A stretch of DNA of 64,000 nucleotides from Ulota crispa (GCA_963920765.1 OY987243.1:6138001-6202000), one strand, 5' to 3'. Counted from the first letter of the stretch, positions 26,097-39,132 are shown. The notes: generated by a model from the sequence alone, not told the origin. Translations and numbers: made by a program.

Positions 26097-26459
26097 AATT
26101 ACAGTCAGTTTTTTAAAAATTCACAACTTATTCTCATAATATCCAAATAATACATTCAAAAGTGCAAACTCATCATTTTTCTTGACTTGTGCTAATAGGA
26201 TATTATAATTTGCTAAGTGTTTATTAATAATCATCATATTCAAAACCCTTAATTTCACGGTTATGGGTACTCGTGGATATGGGAATGTATATGACAGGAT
26301 TCTGAGAAGTCGGGGTGGCAAGTTGCTGTGCGTTTTGGTAGATGTAGGTCCGCAAAGCTTGTTTTTCAGTTAGAATTAGTTTATCTCGTTATCTCATGCC
26401 AATAAGTTTATTCTTTCTCCAAACAGCTTGCATTCTTTAGAACAAGCTCAGGTTCCCAT

Positions 26460-26480
26460 CCCCCCCCCCCCCCCCCCCCC
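26460..26480. repeat. Homopolymer of 21 C
   Basis: An uninterrupted C run lies four bases before a TATA-like box. The minus strand is poly-G and could form a quadruplex; the exact length is prone to sequencing error. Confidence 0.9.
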
Positions 26481-26482
26481 TC

Positions 26483-26494
26483 CTCTATAAATAA
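26483..26494 (+). promoter_or_regulatory. Core promoter TATA box of the candidate gene at 26640
   Basis: CTCTATAAATAA is a near-consensus plant TATA box. It lies about 155 bp before the first plausible long-exon ATG (26640), giving an expected transcription start near 26515. An upstream ATG at 26550 opens a 27-codon reading frame ending before 26640. Confidence 0.5.
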
Positions 26495-26639
26495 ACTGAG
26501 AAGGCAAGAGTGAGTCGGTCACCTTTGTAGACTACCGTCAGGATTGCCATGTGGTGCGCAGAAACAGGATTTGTAGCTCACCAGTCGCGGCATCAGATCT
26601 CGACACACGCTGCCTTTGTTTGCAATTGTTAGAAAGTCG

Positions 26640-27853
26640 ATGTCGATGTCGACCGGAACGATAATGGAGTTCACGATGTTCGTCAGCACGGAGCCTCTTA
26701 CGGAGAAACCGACTCTGAGTCACGGTGAAGATGATCATCCTTACGGAGCACGTTATGGCGCCGTTCTGAATCGCGGTGTTGTGAGAATGCGAGGTGAGAT
26801 TGGCTAACTTATGTTGCCTGAATACGTTGTTAACTTGTATATTCTTACCTCTCTTTTGAGTTTAGTATTCTCTGGCTTTGCAAACTTAGTGCTGCGCTTT
26901 GTGTCGAATGGACAAATTCTCGGTGATAAGTGTTAACATGATATGTTTCAACAAAGCACCAGAATTGTATTACTCAGGTGCACAGAGCTCTTAAAGTTAG
27001 AACTACTATTGATCTTGAAATAACTTCGCTGTTTTTAACGAGTATGGCGATCTTTGGTTCCATTTCTGTCATTGTTTACCAAATAGCCGATTTATTACTT
27101 GCGCGACAGAAGAAGACCGAGATGGGTCCTCCGGAGGGAGTTGTGGTGTTCCTCGTACTTGGGAGTCGTCACTTCTGGGACAAGGTGAGTGCAAAGCTTT
27201 CTTCAAATGTTGCCCGAGGGATAATAATATTTGTTTGATGAAACTAAGCAGCATCTTATAACTCGCGGTAAGTCATCACTTCTGTTATACAAATCTCTTC
27301 GACGTTTCTGGTCCAGGCTTCAGTTCTATAATCTCGGTTACATTTCCTCCTTAGAAAGAAATTTAGTCGATATTCCCTCTCTTCTTGGAAATCTTGAAAT
27401 TGGCTGTCACAATCAATATGACGTAATTTAAACGGCTGTGAGAAAGACTTAGCCGACTGTTATGTGTCGTATATTGCCACACGGAACTTGAAGTATTGTT
27501 GATCTTGATTTGATTTAATTAAGAAATGCTGTCCCTGTCAGTCCGTTCCGGATTCTGCTTGAATGAGCGAGGTTGCGGAAGTTTAAAGTTTCGTCAAGAG
27601 TGCTACAAACATCGATTTTTCTGTTACAGGAAGTTTGCAGGTGAGTCGAGCTAGGGCTTATGTGGAGATCGGCTCAAACAGGCCGGAATGCTGTTTGGCA
27701 AGGGAAAACATCAGAGCCATTCGAGAAGTGCCGCCACAAACTGCCGTGTCAAAAAAGTATATAACCCTCTGTCCCGCCACAGGCAACTTGACAAAGCAAT
27801 GCATGGTTTTGCACCCGTCTGTAGGCAGCTTCAAGAAGCATGGAGTGATGTAA
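26640..27853 (+). CDS. Unrecognised candidate gene with one membrane segment (~195 aa model)
   Basis: I do not recognise this protein. The block is less AT-rich than its surroundings and follows a TATA box. A frame-consistent model is exons 26640-26780, 26978-27184, a 16-nt microexon 27252-27267, and 27630-27853, totalling 588 nt. Exon 2 encodes a hydrophobic stretch (SLFLTSMAIFGSISVIVY) then GPPEGVVVFLVLGSRHFWDK. Donor GTGAGT (27185), acceptors ending TACTCAG and TTCTGTTACAG and donor GTAAGT (27268) are good, but the first donor (TT before GTGAGA) is weak and the microexon is inferred only from frame and splice sites. A competing last-exon frame stays open from 27655 to 27936 (RQLDKAMHGFAPVCRQLQEA). 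It could be a decaying gene or a non-coding RNA. Confidence 0.3.
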
Positions 27854-27936
27854 TTAGTTCGGCATTGAAAGCTGAGGTTAGAAAGGCCCACTGCCAGGGC
27901 GGTGCTCAACACCAATTGCAAGCTCTCAGTAAATAG

Positions 27937-30900
27937 TGTAATTTGTAGATCTAATGTTTTGTTCACTGAGCAATTTTCATACCTAGGCAAAGTACAGCGG
28001 CAAAGGTAGTTGAATTATTTAGTAGAGGTCTTAATTTCTATGGTCTAGTGATGAATATTCTGGAGCAAGTATCAAGTTATTCTCTAGGTTTGGTGAGGCA
28101 CGCATTTGGTTGTTTTCCCAATATGAACTTCCAACAACACTTGTATATTTACTCTATTGTTATAATTGTGTATTTACTTGTATATATAAATGACACATTA
28201 CATTGTTTATATTATATTGAAATTATACTCACATCAAAATTTTGTAAATTTCCCTATCTCATTTCAAGAAATTTTCACATTTTTTTGGTGAGTTGTTGAA
28301 CATTCTTGTCTATTCTTTATGTCATTTTTTCCTTTCTCACATTTCCAAGTTAAGACACATGGAATTCATATGCAAATCCCTTTACAAGAGTTTGCTATGA
28401 CTTATATATACACGTGAAAACAAATGTTCTTGTGTCATTAATCCTCTAATTATCTTGTTTAAGATTTTCTCCTACAAATTAACTATTCAAACGCAACTCT
28501 CATGAGAAGAATTGACTTGGGCTTTAAAAGTTTCTTGGCCAATAGTACTAAATGAAGGACTTCAATTTAATTCACATATAAAGTTATTTTTGTTTGGAAT
28601 ATTACTATTGCTAATTTTGTGTATTGGAATAAAATATTAACCATATGAAATTGGTTCAAATGGTTTAGAGAATATTTATTTATCATTCCAAATAAACACA
28701 TTAGAGAAAGTTGAAGTAAGAATTCTATAAGCATATCAAGTATTCTAGAACGTTATCATCAAAACTCAAAATTAACTATTGTTTATCTTAGAACTCATAA
28801 ACTAATACATGATTGAGTTTATTATGATTCATTCAAAGATTATTATTGTTAGTAATTTTTTTTAAATTTAGTACTATATACATCCAAATAATGCAATTTT
28901 TTTATAAATTTGAGTGAAAAGTATAGTAATATATATAATACTAATAAAACAAGTGAAACTCATTGAAAATAACAAATTTGAAGTCTCAAAAATGCAATGC
29001 ATCATATACAAGAAAAAAAAGCTCATGCTGTTATAGACCTAACCAAGTTAGGCCTTAAAAAGTAGCAACTTGTTGACTAGAAGGATCAAAGTGATTGGAA
29101 TGATGCTTACATCAAGGCTTATGTTCATTTTGAATTCAAAAGGTTGCAAATATATTTGATGTTAACATGTTTTGCTTGGATAGAAAAATCAACACTTTTT
29201 AATATGTGAAATAATGCATTCAAAAAATATTAGTAGACATGCAATATGTGTGCAACAAACCAAGTGTTTGCTTTTTGTTGAGTACAAAGTGAAACAAATA
29301 GTTTGAAGCAATTTTGGTTTAGTGGAATTTTTTTTAAACACTTATTATTCAATAAGTCTAACAACCTATAATATCACAAAATAAGATTTGGTAAAAGATG
29401 CTTAAAGAAAAAATCTAGTAATATTATGTGTGATGATGTTGAGCTTGTAGATTGCATGTAAACTTTTTCAAGGATCTTTGGATATATTGAGAGGTTTTAT
29501 TTCCTATAAAATAAAACCCCAAAATTAATAAAAATTAAAGGTTTTATACACTATCCATAGCTCTAAATTTATAAAATATTTCCAAGTGTATACTTAGATG
29601 CATCCATTACTTTGAATTTGCCATAAACTTTGCCATAAACGTTTTTGAACTATTCTAAATGTTATTTTTGATAAGCATATTAAGAGTACATTTGCATAAA
29701 AAACCAAACTGAAGAGATGAGCTATTGCAACACACATTTCTTGCTTGTTTTATATAATTTAGCATTATGATTTTTATGTATTTCATGCACAAAACAATAC
29801 AAAAAAAAATTTCTTAAAAAAATGTCAAAATTTTGTAACTTTCCAGAGTTGAGATATATTCAGAGTTTTTGATTGAGGTTCATAGATAATGTGAATGTTT
29901 TATTCTAGATGTGATAGTGTAAGATTGCAACATTCCCATAAAAATGGTGCAAAAATGTCATGAATATTTTGCTATAGAGATATCGATATGTGTTTTTTGC
30001 AAACCAAGTATAATTCTAGAGAATAAAAAAATATAAAAGATTGTAAAAGAATAACTCAAATCATAGTGGAGATTTGCTTTTTATACTTTATAAGTCATGA
30101 TTATATAAAGAAGCCATTTGTGAGTAAATTTATGCAAGGGGAGCTAGTGTACAATGTGTGTTTTTGAATAAATCTTGCAAACAAAGCCTACATCAGTTAT
30201 TTATAGAGAGGTCAAAACATGTGTACATTTACCCTATTATCACTGAGCTTTAATTCAAATATTGATTACAGAAGTTATAATACACCAAATGTTATGGTTA
30301 TGGTCTCATTTAAAAAATAATCAAGTTAAGGTTTTATATCAAGTTTCAAATTTCTAAATGAGTGAAGTATGTGTTAGTTGTCACCGTTTCAGTGAAGTAA
30401 GGTCAAGGTTAAGCTCAAATCTAAATTGCCCTATTATCACTTTTTTAGAGGGTTTTCATTGTTATACATGATCATATTTTGTCATTTTCATCTTGGAACT
30501 TCTTCCTTTCCATGGTCTTTGTGGTCATCCATAAGTGCTAGCTTAGTTGACAACTTTTGTTATTTAAACTTTAATGTCACAAAATTTGTAGTTTTTCTTT
30601 TTCTATGAGTGCATTACATGATTCAATGGTTGGATTTTTAAAAACAACATTTTATTGGAATTTTTGATGAACATAGCAATAGGAGTAATTTTGAGTGATT
30701 TTTGGCAGAAAATGGCCTTGGTAGTTTATGGGTTAACAACCAATTAACTATTTGTGAGACAGGTTTGAAGAACAATTTGAAGGACAAGAAGTTTGAGGCC
30801 CTTCAAATAAAGGTGTAATCTCTTGAAGTGTCAATTTTGAAGTGCAATGTTGAAAATGCTACGGTGCGTGCCACCATAAACCAACAAACTATGGAAAGTG

Positions 30901-32108
30901 GCCAAATTCTTGTGTAATTTGTTATATTTGCTTTTAGCTATGACTTGCTCCATTACCAAAAGACACCTCATATACTTGTCACGATGGACATAAATGCATT
31001 GACTAAGTAGCATGATTCACATTAGATTTTTATCAATTTAGGTAGTCAACTTGTCAATTTTGTGCAAATCAATTATTAATATTGAGGCAATGAGTGCTAG
31101 GGTGGCCAATTCTTTGCCCTCTTAGTGTAGAATGTCCAATAGTTACCATTTTTGAATGATGATAACTTTTTTTTGGCAAACAATAATTCCAATTTCTCTT
31201 AGTAACTTTTTTCCTAACATCTCATTGCTTGTAGTTACAAAGAGATACAATTTTTTGAAGATTGCTAGAAATAGTTAATATGATTGTTGCATCTTTATTG
31301 GTTTATGGTGGCACGCACTATATGAGTTTTATATAAACCTTATTAAACTGCAAGCAGTGAAATAGTAAATTCTAATTATGCTATTCAATTATGAGAAATA
31401 TGAAAAATTGAATCATTCTTCAAAAACAATTCTTTTGGTTGCAAATAGCTAACTATCCGAGTAGCTTAGCCCCTTACAAGCATAATAAATTAGGCTTTTA
31501 CAGGTTTGGTAGCATGCATGAAGCCATTCAACCAGCTGGTACCTTGCAATTGTGTGCATTTTGTGCATAAAGAAAATGAAGACACGTGTATGTACAGTTA
31601 TTGAAAAAAAAAATTGATACAAAAAAATTCGATTTTGAAAAATATTGGCATTCCTCGCTGTATTTTTTTACTTTGATATTTTGGTTGGAAGCCAAGTGAA
31701 ACATGTGCATTATAAAACAAATGTATATATAGAACACTGTTCATAATTTCAATCGCAGATTAAATTCTCTTAGTTATAAAATGTTGAACAAGCTTGCAAA
31801 GCATTATTTTAAACAGATTTCACTCTTAAAAATCTTAAGAGATTTGATTTCATTACGACCTTAAAAAAAATTTAAAAAATCTTAGTAATATTGGCATGAA
31901 GGTCAATGTTTTAATGTTATATAAACTCAATGACTAAACAAAATGAAATAAAATATCTTTCGAGTAATTTCAAAAATAACATTTGTTGTGGTTTATAATT
32001 GGATGTTTCAAAATTTGATTGTTTTAAGTATTTAAAGTCAAGAAATTCTAACTAAAGTTGCCACATCATCACCACTATGTGCAAAGTAGACCTCCAACAT
32101 TAAAATCA

Positions 32109-32112
<4 letters not shown>
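27937..32112. other. AT-rich intergenic DNA
   Basis: About 4 kb with no supported gene, RNA or bounded element. Near 30850-30890 and 31295-31315 the phrase GTGCGTGCCACCATAAACC and its complement form the ends of a possible ~460-bp inverted-repeat element. Confidence 0.45.

Positions 32113-32142
<30 letters not shown>
32113..32142. repeat. (AT)n microsatellite
   Basis: About 15 AT dinucleotides. Confidence 0.9.
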
Positions 32143-32146
<4 letters not shown>

Positions 32147-32152
32147 TCCTAC

Positions 32153-32435
32153 ATTAAATAGAGATTTGCATATGTAATTATTAATTATTGTATATGTGGA
32201 CTTCATGCAACAAAAACTTAAAAGATAGTAAAATTTCTTTATAAAATAGAAATTGACGTATGCAAATACCAATTATTATACACTTGTGCATCATGCAATG
32301 CGACTATAAAGGATAATAATATTCTTTTTTGTAAATAGAAACTCATGTATGCAGACACCGATTATTAGATACACGTGTACTCCATGCAATCAGACATTGA
32401 TTACTATATACAGCTGTGCTTCATGCATCGAAAAA
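32153..32435. repeat. Degenerate tandem repeat, ~3 x 100-120 bp
   Basis: Three diverged units each carry a GTATGCA-ATACC-ATTATT-like stretch, then a CTTCATGCA or CTCCATGCA block and a short A/T run. Confidence 0.6.
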
Positions 32436-33099
32436 TAAATTAAAAAAAATTGTAAAAAAACTAACTCAATATATTTGCTATAATTTATATAAATAAGTGA
32501 TTTCAAACAATTCAATTACACTCAACACCGCCTTATATCCTCAAGGCCGCGAGTTAAATATAACAAAATTATATACATAAAATGCTTGACTAATATTTTA
32601 TCGGTACTGAAAATAATAATGAGCCAGCTTCCAATTCAATATTGATTATAATTAAGTCCGCAATTTGAAACTCCAACCCTATGTTAAAAGTTAGCATGCG
32701 ACGCATGTGTCTACATGCAACACAAGTGTCACTTTCTGGTTACAATGGTAACAGAGTACATTATGACATGTGGCCACATGTGGCCACATGTGGCAAACTC
32801 TTGTGAACTCCCTTATAAACCAAACCACAAAAGAAGGCCTGCACCGATGCTTTTTTTGAGTAGTAATCCCTTCATGGTCCACGTTTCAAAAGATAATATT
32901 TGGAAAAAGCACTGTTTACATTATGTTCCAAATCTCACTAAAAATCTCATTGCTAGAAAGATGGAATTTGGCCATAATCTCTGAAATGTTGGTAACACTG
33001 TTTTGAAAGTTTTGGCACAAACAAATTGAAACTTCTTCAAGAAAAGGGTGCAATAATATAAAAAATCCAATTTAAGAGCCAAATCCAAATAATTTTTGT

Positions 33100-33510
33100 G
33101 GACCATAGTAGATATATTGCCATGCAATTTGCATTTGCTACCAACAAAAAGTAGCTCACAAGAACCACATTAATCTATATCTACAATCCAACTCCTTTGT
33201 TAATTTCAAAGTGTAGTAAAGGTGTGTATCCATTCCAAATACAATAAAAATACCTTGTATTGTATTAGCCACAAAGGGTTGTTCAGACATTTAACTCTTA
33301 AAAGTTCCAAAAGTATAGTAAATACGTTGCTGTATATTTGACATTTGTTACCAATAAGAAATTTTAACTTGGGATCTCAAAGAGCTCACTAGAACTGTGA
33401 TTATCTATGTTCCAACTTCTTTATTGATCTCAAATGTAGTAGAGGTGTGAATCCATTTCAAATACAAAAAAAATACCCCATATTGTACTGGTCGCAAAGG
33501 GCCTTTCAAA
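33100..33510. repeat. Tandem repeat, 2 x ~220 bp; family recurs twice elsewhere
   Basis: Both units contain ATTTGC/ACATTTGTTACCAA, then TCTCAAAGAGCTCACTAGAA-type sequence and GGTGTGAATCCATTTCAAAT. Single inverted copies lie at about 45262-45440 and 49755-49935. Confidence 0.75.
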
Positions 33511-33531
33511 AGTTTGAGGGTTAAGGGTTAA

Positions 33532-34430
33532 CTCCTAAAGGATTGTTGTCCCTTTGGGGGACAGGTGGGAGTTTGGGTATGTACCTTTGAATAAGCTACT
33601 TTGTGTGATTTTTTGAAACTTTTATTGAAGGTGGGGAATTCAAAGATCTACGCGGGCATCTAATTTTTTCCTCATTCCGACAACTATTGAAGAAGTTATG
33701 CATGAAAATCTGAAAAGCAAGGGAGGATTGCCCGCCCGGGCAGCCCAAAAACTTCTTTAAAAATTACATTTTTTTAAAAATTAAAAATTGAAATTGGTTC
33801 TTTAGATTTTTTTATAAGTGAGAAGCTTTGAATCATTCAATTCTAATCAATGACATGAAAGTTATGAGGAGTTTTTGTTTGCGGGCAGTTATGGAATCTC
33901 TACTCTAAAATAAACTTTGAAGTCCTTTATTTTACTCAATTTTTATTATTTTGGAAAAAAAACAAAACCCAAGGATGTAGATTGTTTATCACAACATTAT
34001 GACTGTTGGGATTTGCATATTTCATTTTAATAATTAAAGTCTCAACAATTTAGTGATTTGACTCATTCTTTACTTCTTTTTACTTACTGATTTTTCCTAT
34101 GCGTTGTGTAGTTCCAATTGATTTGAAAATTCTTGCACACATAGCTAACTTGATCTCCTACATGGGAAAAATAAAGCGCAAAGTTGCGTAGAGCAATTAT
34201 TTTCATGTAAGAATGGTCAAAGGCTTCTGAAATCTTGTGACAGCATGAAAAATAACTTTTCTTTTCACTTTAGATGTAATTATCTTACTCATGTCCATCT
34301 AGAATGACCTGATTACCTAATCCAATCTAGAACAAGATCATACGGTTGAATTTCCCAAATTTAAAAAAAATTATCTTCTTACTAACCCCCCAAAAGTGGC
34401 ACTGAAAAAATGGCTCAGTCCTTTAGGGGT
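33532..34430. mobile_element. TTAA-type element, family B, inverted copy
   Basis: The left end CTCCTAAAGGATTGTTGTCC and right end CAGTCCTTTAGGGG are flanked by TTAA (33528-33531) and TTTAA. The interior is the reverse complement of 21759-22605, including the GCCCGCAAACAAAAACTCC block. No coding region. Confidence 0.75.
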
Positions 34431-34735
34431 TTAAGAATTCATTACTTTTGATGGTATTTGTTTCTGCTCTTTACAACCCAATTTGGGTTTGTTGGAATCT
34501 GGCATTGAGCTGGGACTTGCAAAATTGGGACGTGGGATACAGTGTCAACCGCCTCTTCCTGTTGTACAATAGGCTGTCTAACTTATACGAAAATCTGAAA
34601 CCGCAGTGTAGGGAAAATGCACTTACCGCAAGGGCATGTTGCCAGACTTCAAAGGCAGTTGCTTGCTCAAATAAAAGCCCACCTCCACACTCTTGTCGCA
34701 AACATCACATACAAAGTGCTTGTTTGTTTAACAAA

Positions 34736-35147
34736 GGGAATTGATATGTGCACACAGGGGTTTATATATGCACACCCCCTGGGAGGTAGATTGTAGATTT
34801 CTACCTTGAAAAAAGGTGAATTTGAGAATTTTGAATTCAGGTTTGGACAAAGAGAATATGATTTAGTCTAGAATTATAAAAATGGTTGCAATTGAACAAC
34901 ACCCAATGAAAAAACTTAGCTATAGGTAAAAGCGTTATTTTTACTTTTGTTTGTAAAAAAGGATAAACTTTTTCATTGGACGTTGTTCAATTGTAGCCTT
35001 TATTATGGTTCTAGACAAAATCATGGTCTCTAAGTCCAAATCTGAATTCAAAATTCTCAAATTCAGCTTTTTGATGGTAGAAATCCATAGTTTACCTCCC
35101 AGGAGGGTGTGCATATATCAACCCCCGATGTACACATATCAATTCCC
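34736..35147. mobile_element. 412-bp hAT-like MITE
   Basis: The ends GGGAATTGATATGTGCACAC and GTACACATATCAATTCCC are inverted repeats. The 8-bp duplication TTAACAAA is exact (34728-34735, 35148-35155). An 8-bp site fits the hAT superfamily. Part of the interior recurs at 55500-55775. Confidence 0.85.
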
Positions 35148-35159
35148 TTAACAAAACAC

Positions 35160-36180
35160 GTAAGTCACCAACTAAACCCTAAATACTAAACTTGCACGCA
35201 CAAACACTATCAAGTAGTGAAAAAGACTCCCATAAACTAAACCAATTGGTACATAAAAATGCTAAAAAAAAACGCTCCAATTTCACAATTTCAAAACCAC
35301 AAACTCTGGAATGTCCAAACATTCGTGTGCACGAGGCAAGAGTCTCTTCATCTGCTTATCAGGGTTTAGGGTTTTAACGACTGCTTATATGGCCGAATCT
35401 TGGCAAGTGCAGTGAACGAAGGCAAAAAATTATCTAAAAAGCAGCACAAAACTGAATTGACAAGATTTTATTAATTAAAAAAAAAAAAAAGAGAACAGCC
35501 AAACATACCTCATCTAGAGTTTTTCTGTCACAACATCAACTTTTTGATTGTCAGTAACTCAAATCCGAAGCTGAAACGCAGTCGTGAGATCTGAAGCCCA
35601 AATTGCGCTATTGCTTGTACAAACTTCTGGATTAGGGTTAGATGCAGCGGAGTCATGAAGGTCAGCCCAAATTGAAGCCTGCTCCTCCTGTGAATCACAA
35701 TACAAAAATCTTGAGAAAATTGGTACAGGGTTTTCTACAAACTGACCATAGTTGCTAGAAACAGAGGCATGAAAATGGCGCCGAGAAGATGATTGAGCTG
35801 CGTCGAGACAACTGATGGGGCCATAGCCACCCTGCTCCTCTGCCAGGTTCCTGAGATCAGGTCAAGAGGCTCACGACAATCACTTCCTATACTGTTCACA
35901 ACATTTGGACTGATACTGAAAATAGTGTGAATGAGAAAAAAAAATTGAGCCATAGAGCAGCCTCAATGGCCACAGTATGTAGAACCTATGTCACAAAGAT
36001 AGAGATGACAAGAAAACAAGGACTCGATGGAATCAATAATCAACGCACGCATCTAATTGGAGTGCACCAAAGAAGAGCTTTGAAGCAATATTGTGCATGC
36101 AGCTCGTTACTATGCACGCCAAGTGAAACAGAAAAGTGTAATCAATAACGTCATAATGATAAGTGGGTCTAATTGAAAAA
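35160..36180. other. Gene-like block with telo-box motifs; gene unresolved
   Basis: AAACCCTAAA (35174) and AGGGTTTAGGGTTTT (35361) are telo-box type motifs common near plant gene starts. A minus-strand frame at 35953-35735 (REPLDLISGTWQRSRVAMAP) and GC-richer DNA suggest exons or a relic. I cannot build a gene model or name a product. Confidence 0.3.
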
Positions 36181-36199
36181 GAAAAGGGAAAAGAATTAA

Positions 36200-36607
36200 G
36201 GTAGGAGACTTGAAAACCGACCATCTAAGGGCTCATCCCCTTTTTCATGGTTTTTCGTGGATGGGAGGGTTTTCAATTCATTTTTCAAACATAAAGAAAT
36301 AAATGCGGAATGTAACACAAGTCGTTTCATAATTTTTGAACCATTTTTGGATTACTTATGAATTTTCAAAAAGCATGTGTCATAGGTCCCTATTTATGAC
36401 CCTAGACCTTCCAAGAAACGTTCACTTGCAAGTTGTGAAGAGATTTGGGGAAACAAGGAGAATGATTGACTCTTTGCAATTAAGAACAATTTTTCTTTCA
36501 TGCATTCTATCACTGTAAGAGGTCGGTTTAAGAACCACCTCATGTCCATTTCTCCATTGTCTACATGAATGGTTCAAAATGACCAAACAATTTTAGAACC
36601 GACTACC
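36200..36607. mobile_element. GGTAG-end TTAA-type element (uninterrupted copy)
   Basis: The left end GGTAGGAGACTTGAAAACC follows TTAA (36196-36199); the right end GAACCGACTACC precedes TTAC (one change). Reverse-complement homology covers 46670-46805 plus 47675-47953. It supplies the empty site for the nested insertion there. Confidence 0.75.
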
Positions 36608-36609
36608 TT

Positions 36610-36870
36610 ACTTGGAGTGGGCCCACTTCATAACACAGCTCATGTCAAAGAGCATGTCAATTAGGTATGTCACGCGGAGCATGTCAAAGCTCAAGCCCAA
36701 GTTTAAGTTTAGCTTATGTCACAATTTAGCTCAAGAGTTCAGCTTGAGTGTAGCATGTGTCAAAGTAAAATGTGTGTCAGAGGTAGGAGCCGTGTCTAAG
36801 CATGTCAAATTTCACCATGAGCACATCATATTTCACCATGTGCATATCATCCATAACATGCTAGCTTAAT
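36610..36870. repeat. Degenerate short repeats based on AGCATGTCAAA
   Basis: CATGTCAAA/ATGTCACA phrases recur about ten times within 260 bp. No gene is supported. Confidence 0.5.
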
Positions 36871-37602
36871 ATTTCAAGCCTTTAGTGTCAAGTTTTCAAT
36901 TAGAATAGGTGTCAATAGCAATGTCATGCCCATCTTCGTGGTAGCTAATAACTTACATTTGAAATAAGCTATTGGGTCTCTCCACTCTAAATATAACACT
37001 CTATCTACATGAGCTTCCTAAACCAATCCTTAAACTCTTTTACTGATATGCAGTCTTATCATCGAGGTTGCTTTTAGGGCACCATCAATTTGGAGATGGG
37101 GTTCCTAAATGGGAACTAGGGGCTTATGTGCTTTTCCATGTCCATTTTTTTTATAATCTCATAAACTGGCCAAATCCTCCCACTCTTGTTGTAGATTCAA
37201 GCATTATAAAAAATTACTTGCAAGCTGTTGAGAGCTGTTGCGGTGAAGTTGCGAGCTGCAACAAACAATGTGACATTTAGGCACACATTAGAGGGGAAAT
37301 TCTAGGGCATTAGGAAACGAGCAAATTTGTAATGTGAGGATGTTGTTTTGACAAGGCCTGTTGTGGTTACGCATTGCTCTAGTTGTGTTGGAGCCCTAAA
37401 ATTACCACATTCTCCTACACAATTGGCTCCCACCAACAAAAATGAAGTTAAAGTTCTATCTATTGTCTTGGGTTGATGATGCTCTTAGAGCATGCAGCTC
37501 CACTGCACACAAAATGTGAGACTAATACTTTAGTGGGAAAACTTACACTCCAAGCCTCAATTGCATCATTATTACCCATTTTTACACTTTGTGGAGAGAC
37601 TT

Positions 37603-38473
37603 TACAGTACCAATTAGTATTGATAGGTAGAACTTGTTTTGGCGTTCCAAAGAAGTTTGTATATCAAAAAATGTAAAGTTCATTTTAATCTCATATTTTG
37701 GTATCTTATTCTCATGCAATTCCAATTGACCATACCAAATCTTGGTTACTAAAAATCAAAATCCTATTTTTGGTATGTTGTTTAGTGCCAAAATCACAAT
37801 TTTACAAAAAAATTTGATCAAAACACAATGGTGATGAATTTTTGAGATTTGATTGCATGGATAGATAGGAGACATCCAAACACACATCTTTCTTTTTAAC
37901 AAACATCTTCAAAAAGTTCAAAATTCTGTCAATAGAGGTTCAAATGCTGGAGTGATCATGACCAAATTTAGTAAAATAGATAATTCTTTATGGTAATTAA
38001 ATTGTGCTATTTGACTCATACATTATGATTATATCTATACCTTTGAACATGATGATTTGTTTGTTTTGCCAAAAGCTAATTAAAAAATGGAGATATTTAT
38101 TTTACTAAATTTAGTCATGATTGCTCTAGCATTTGAACCTCTATTGACAGAATTTTGAACTTTTTGAAGATGTTTGTTAAAAAGAAAGATGTGTGTTTGG
38201 ATGTCTCCTATCTATCCATGCAATCAAATCTCAAAAATTCATCACCATTGTGTTTTGATCAAATTTTTTTGTAAAATTGTGATTTTGGCACTAAACAACA
38301 TACCAAAAATAGGATTTTGATTTTTAGTAACCAAGATTTGGTATGGTCAATTGGAACTGCATGAGAATAAGATACCAAAATATGAGATTAAAATGAACTT
38401 TACATTTTTTGATATACAAACTTCTTTGGAATGCCAAAACAAGTTCTACCTATCAATACTAACTGGTACTGTA
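37603..38473. mobile_element. Large fold-back element, arms ~380 bp (copy 2)
   Basis: The ends are TACAGTACCAATTAGTATTG and its near-complement CTAACTGGTACTGTA. The arms (about 37603-37983 and 38093-38473) are highly similar to each other, and their inner part matches copy 1. The loop is in the opposite orientation to that of copy 1. Confidence 0.85.
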
Positions 38474-38868
38474 CAATGTTTTGCACACGCCATTGTACGT
38501 TTTTTTTGAGACCATGTTAGAGCTCACGCAACAACTCAAATCTTATCACTGAATGATAGAGTTGGGGTGAGAAGGAGGTGCAATGCAAATATCTTGGAAG
38601 GGGTGGAGATGCTACTCCAAGTAGCTTGTTGCATGCCTCTTCAAAAAACTTCTTGAAATCTATATGACGTGAAAATGGTAGAGCTGCTCTTATTTACTAC
38701 GCTTTATTGACTATGGACAACAAAAGGGAAAATTGTGTAACAAAAAACTACCTAAGGAAGTTTGAATAAATATTGTACTTAAATAGTAAGTTATTTTCAA
38801 TAATAAAAAGCAAGGAGATTATTGTTCAAGTCACACTATTACAAAGACAAAGAGTCTCTTGTAGAATA

Positions 38869-39128
38869 AACACCATATTAGTTAAATTGGGAAAAATAGG
38901 CGTCCCATTTTGCGTTCCACCTTAAACCCAAAAAGTTACCTTAAACCATATTTGAAGGTATCAAATTCAATCTGAGTCACTAAGATTTTTTAACCTCCCA
39001 AATTTCTCCTCTTAGGTGAGGACAAGTGTACCAAAAAAAGCGCTAGAGCTCAAATTAAAGTGATCATCTTAATTCTTCAGAAGTCCCAAAATGTATTGTT
39101 TTTCCCAATTTAACTAATATATGGTGTT
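38869..39128. mobile_element. AACACC-end MITE, copy 3
   Basis: The terminal repeat is AACACCATATTAGTTAAATT with its complement at the right. The 4-bp duplication AATA is exact (38865-38868, 39129-39132). Confidence 0.9.
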
Positions 39129-39132
39129 AATA

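Larger units (their letters stand above)
24076..26459. other. Intergenic DNA with MITEs
   Basis: Besides the two MITEs and the short inverted repeat listed, a duplicated phrase AACCGCCACATAACCA lies near 24430-24475. No gene is seen. Confidence 0.5.

Noticed and set aside
35174..35375. Interstitial telomere array
   Set aside because: Only isolated single to double CCCTAAA-like motifs occur; they are better read as telo-box promoter motifs.
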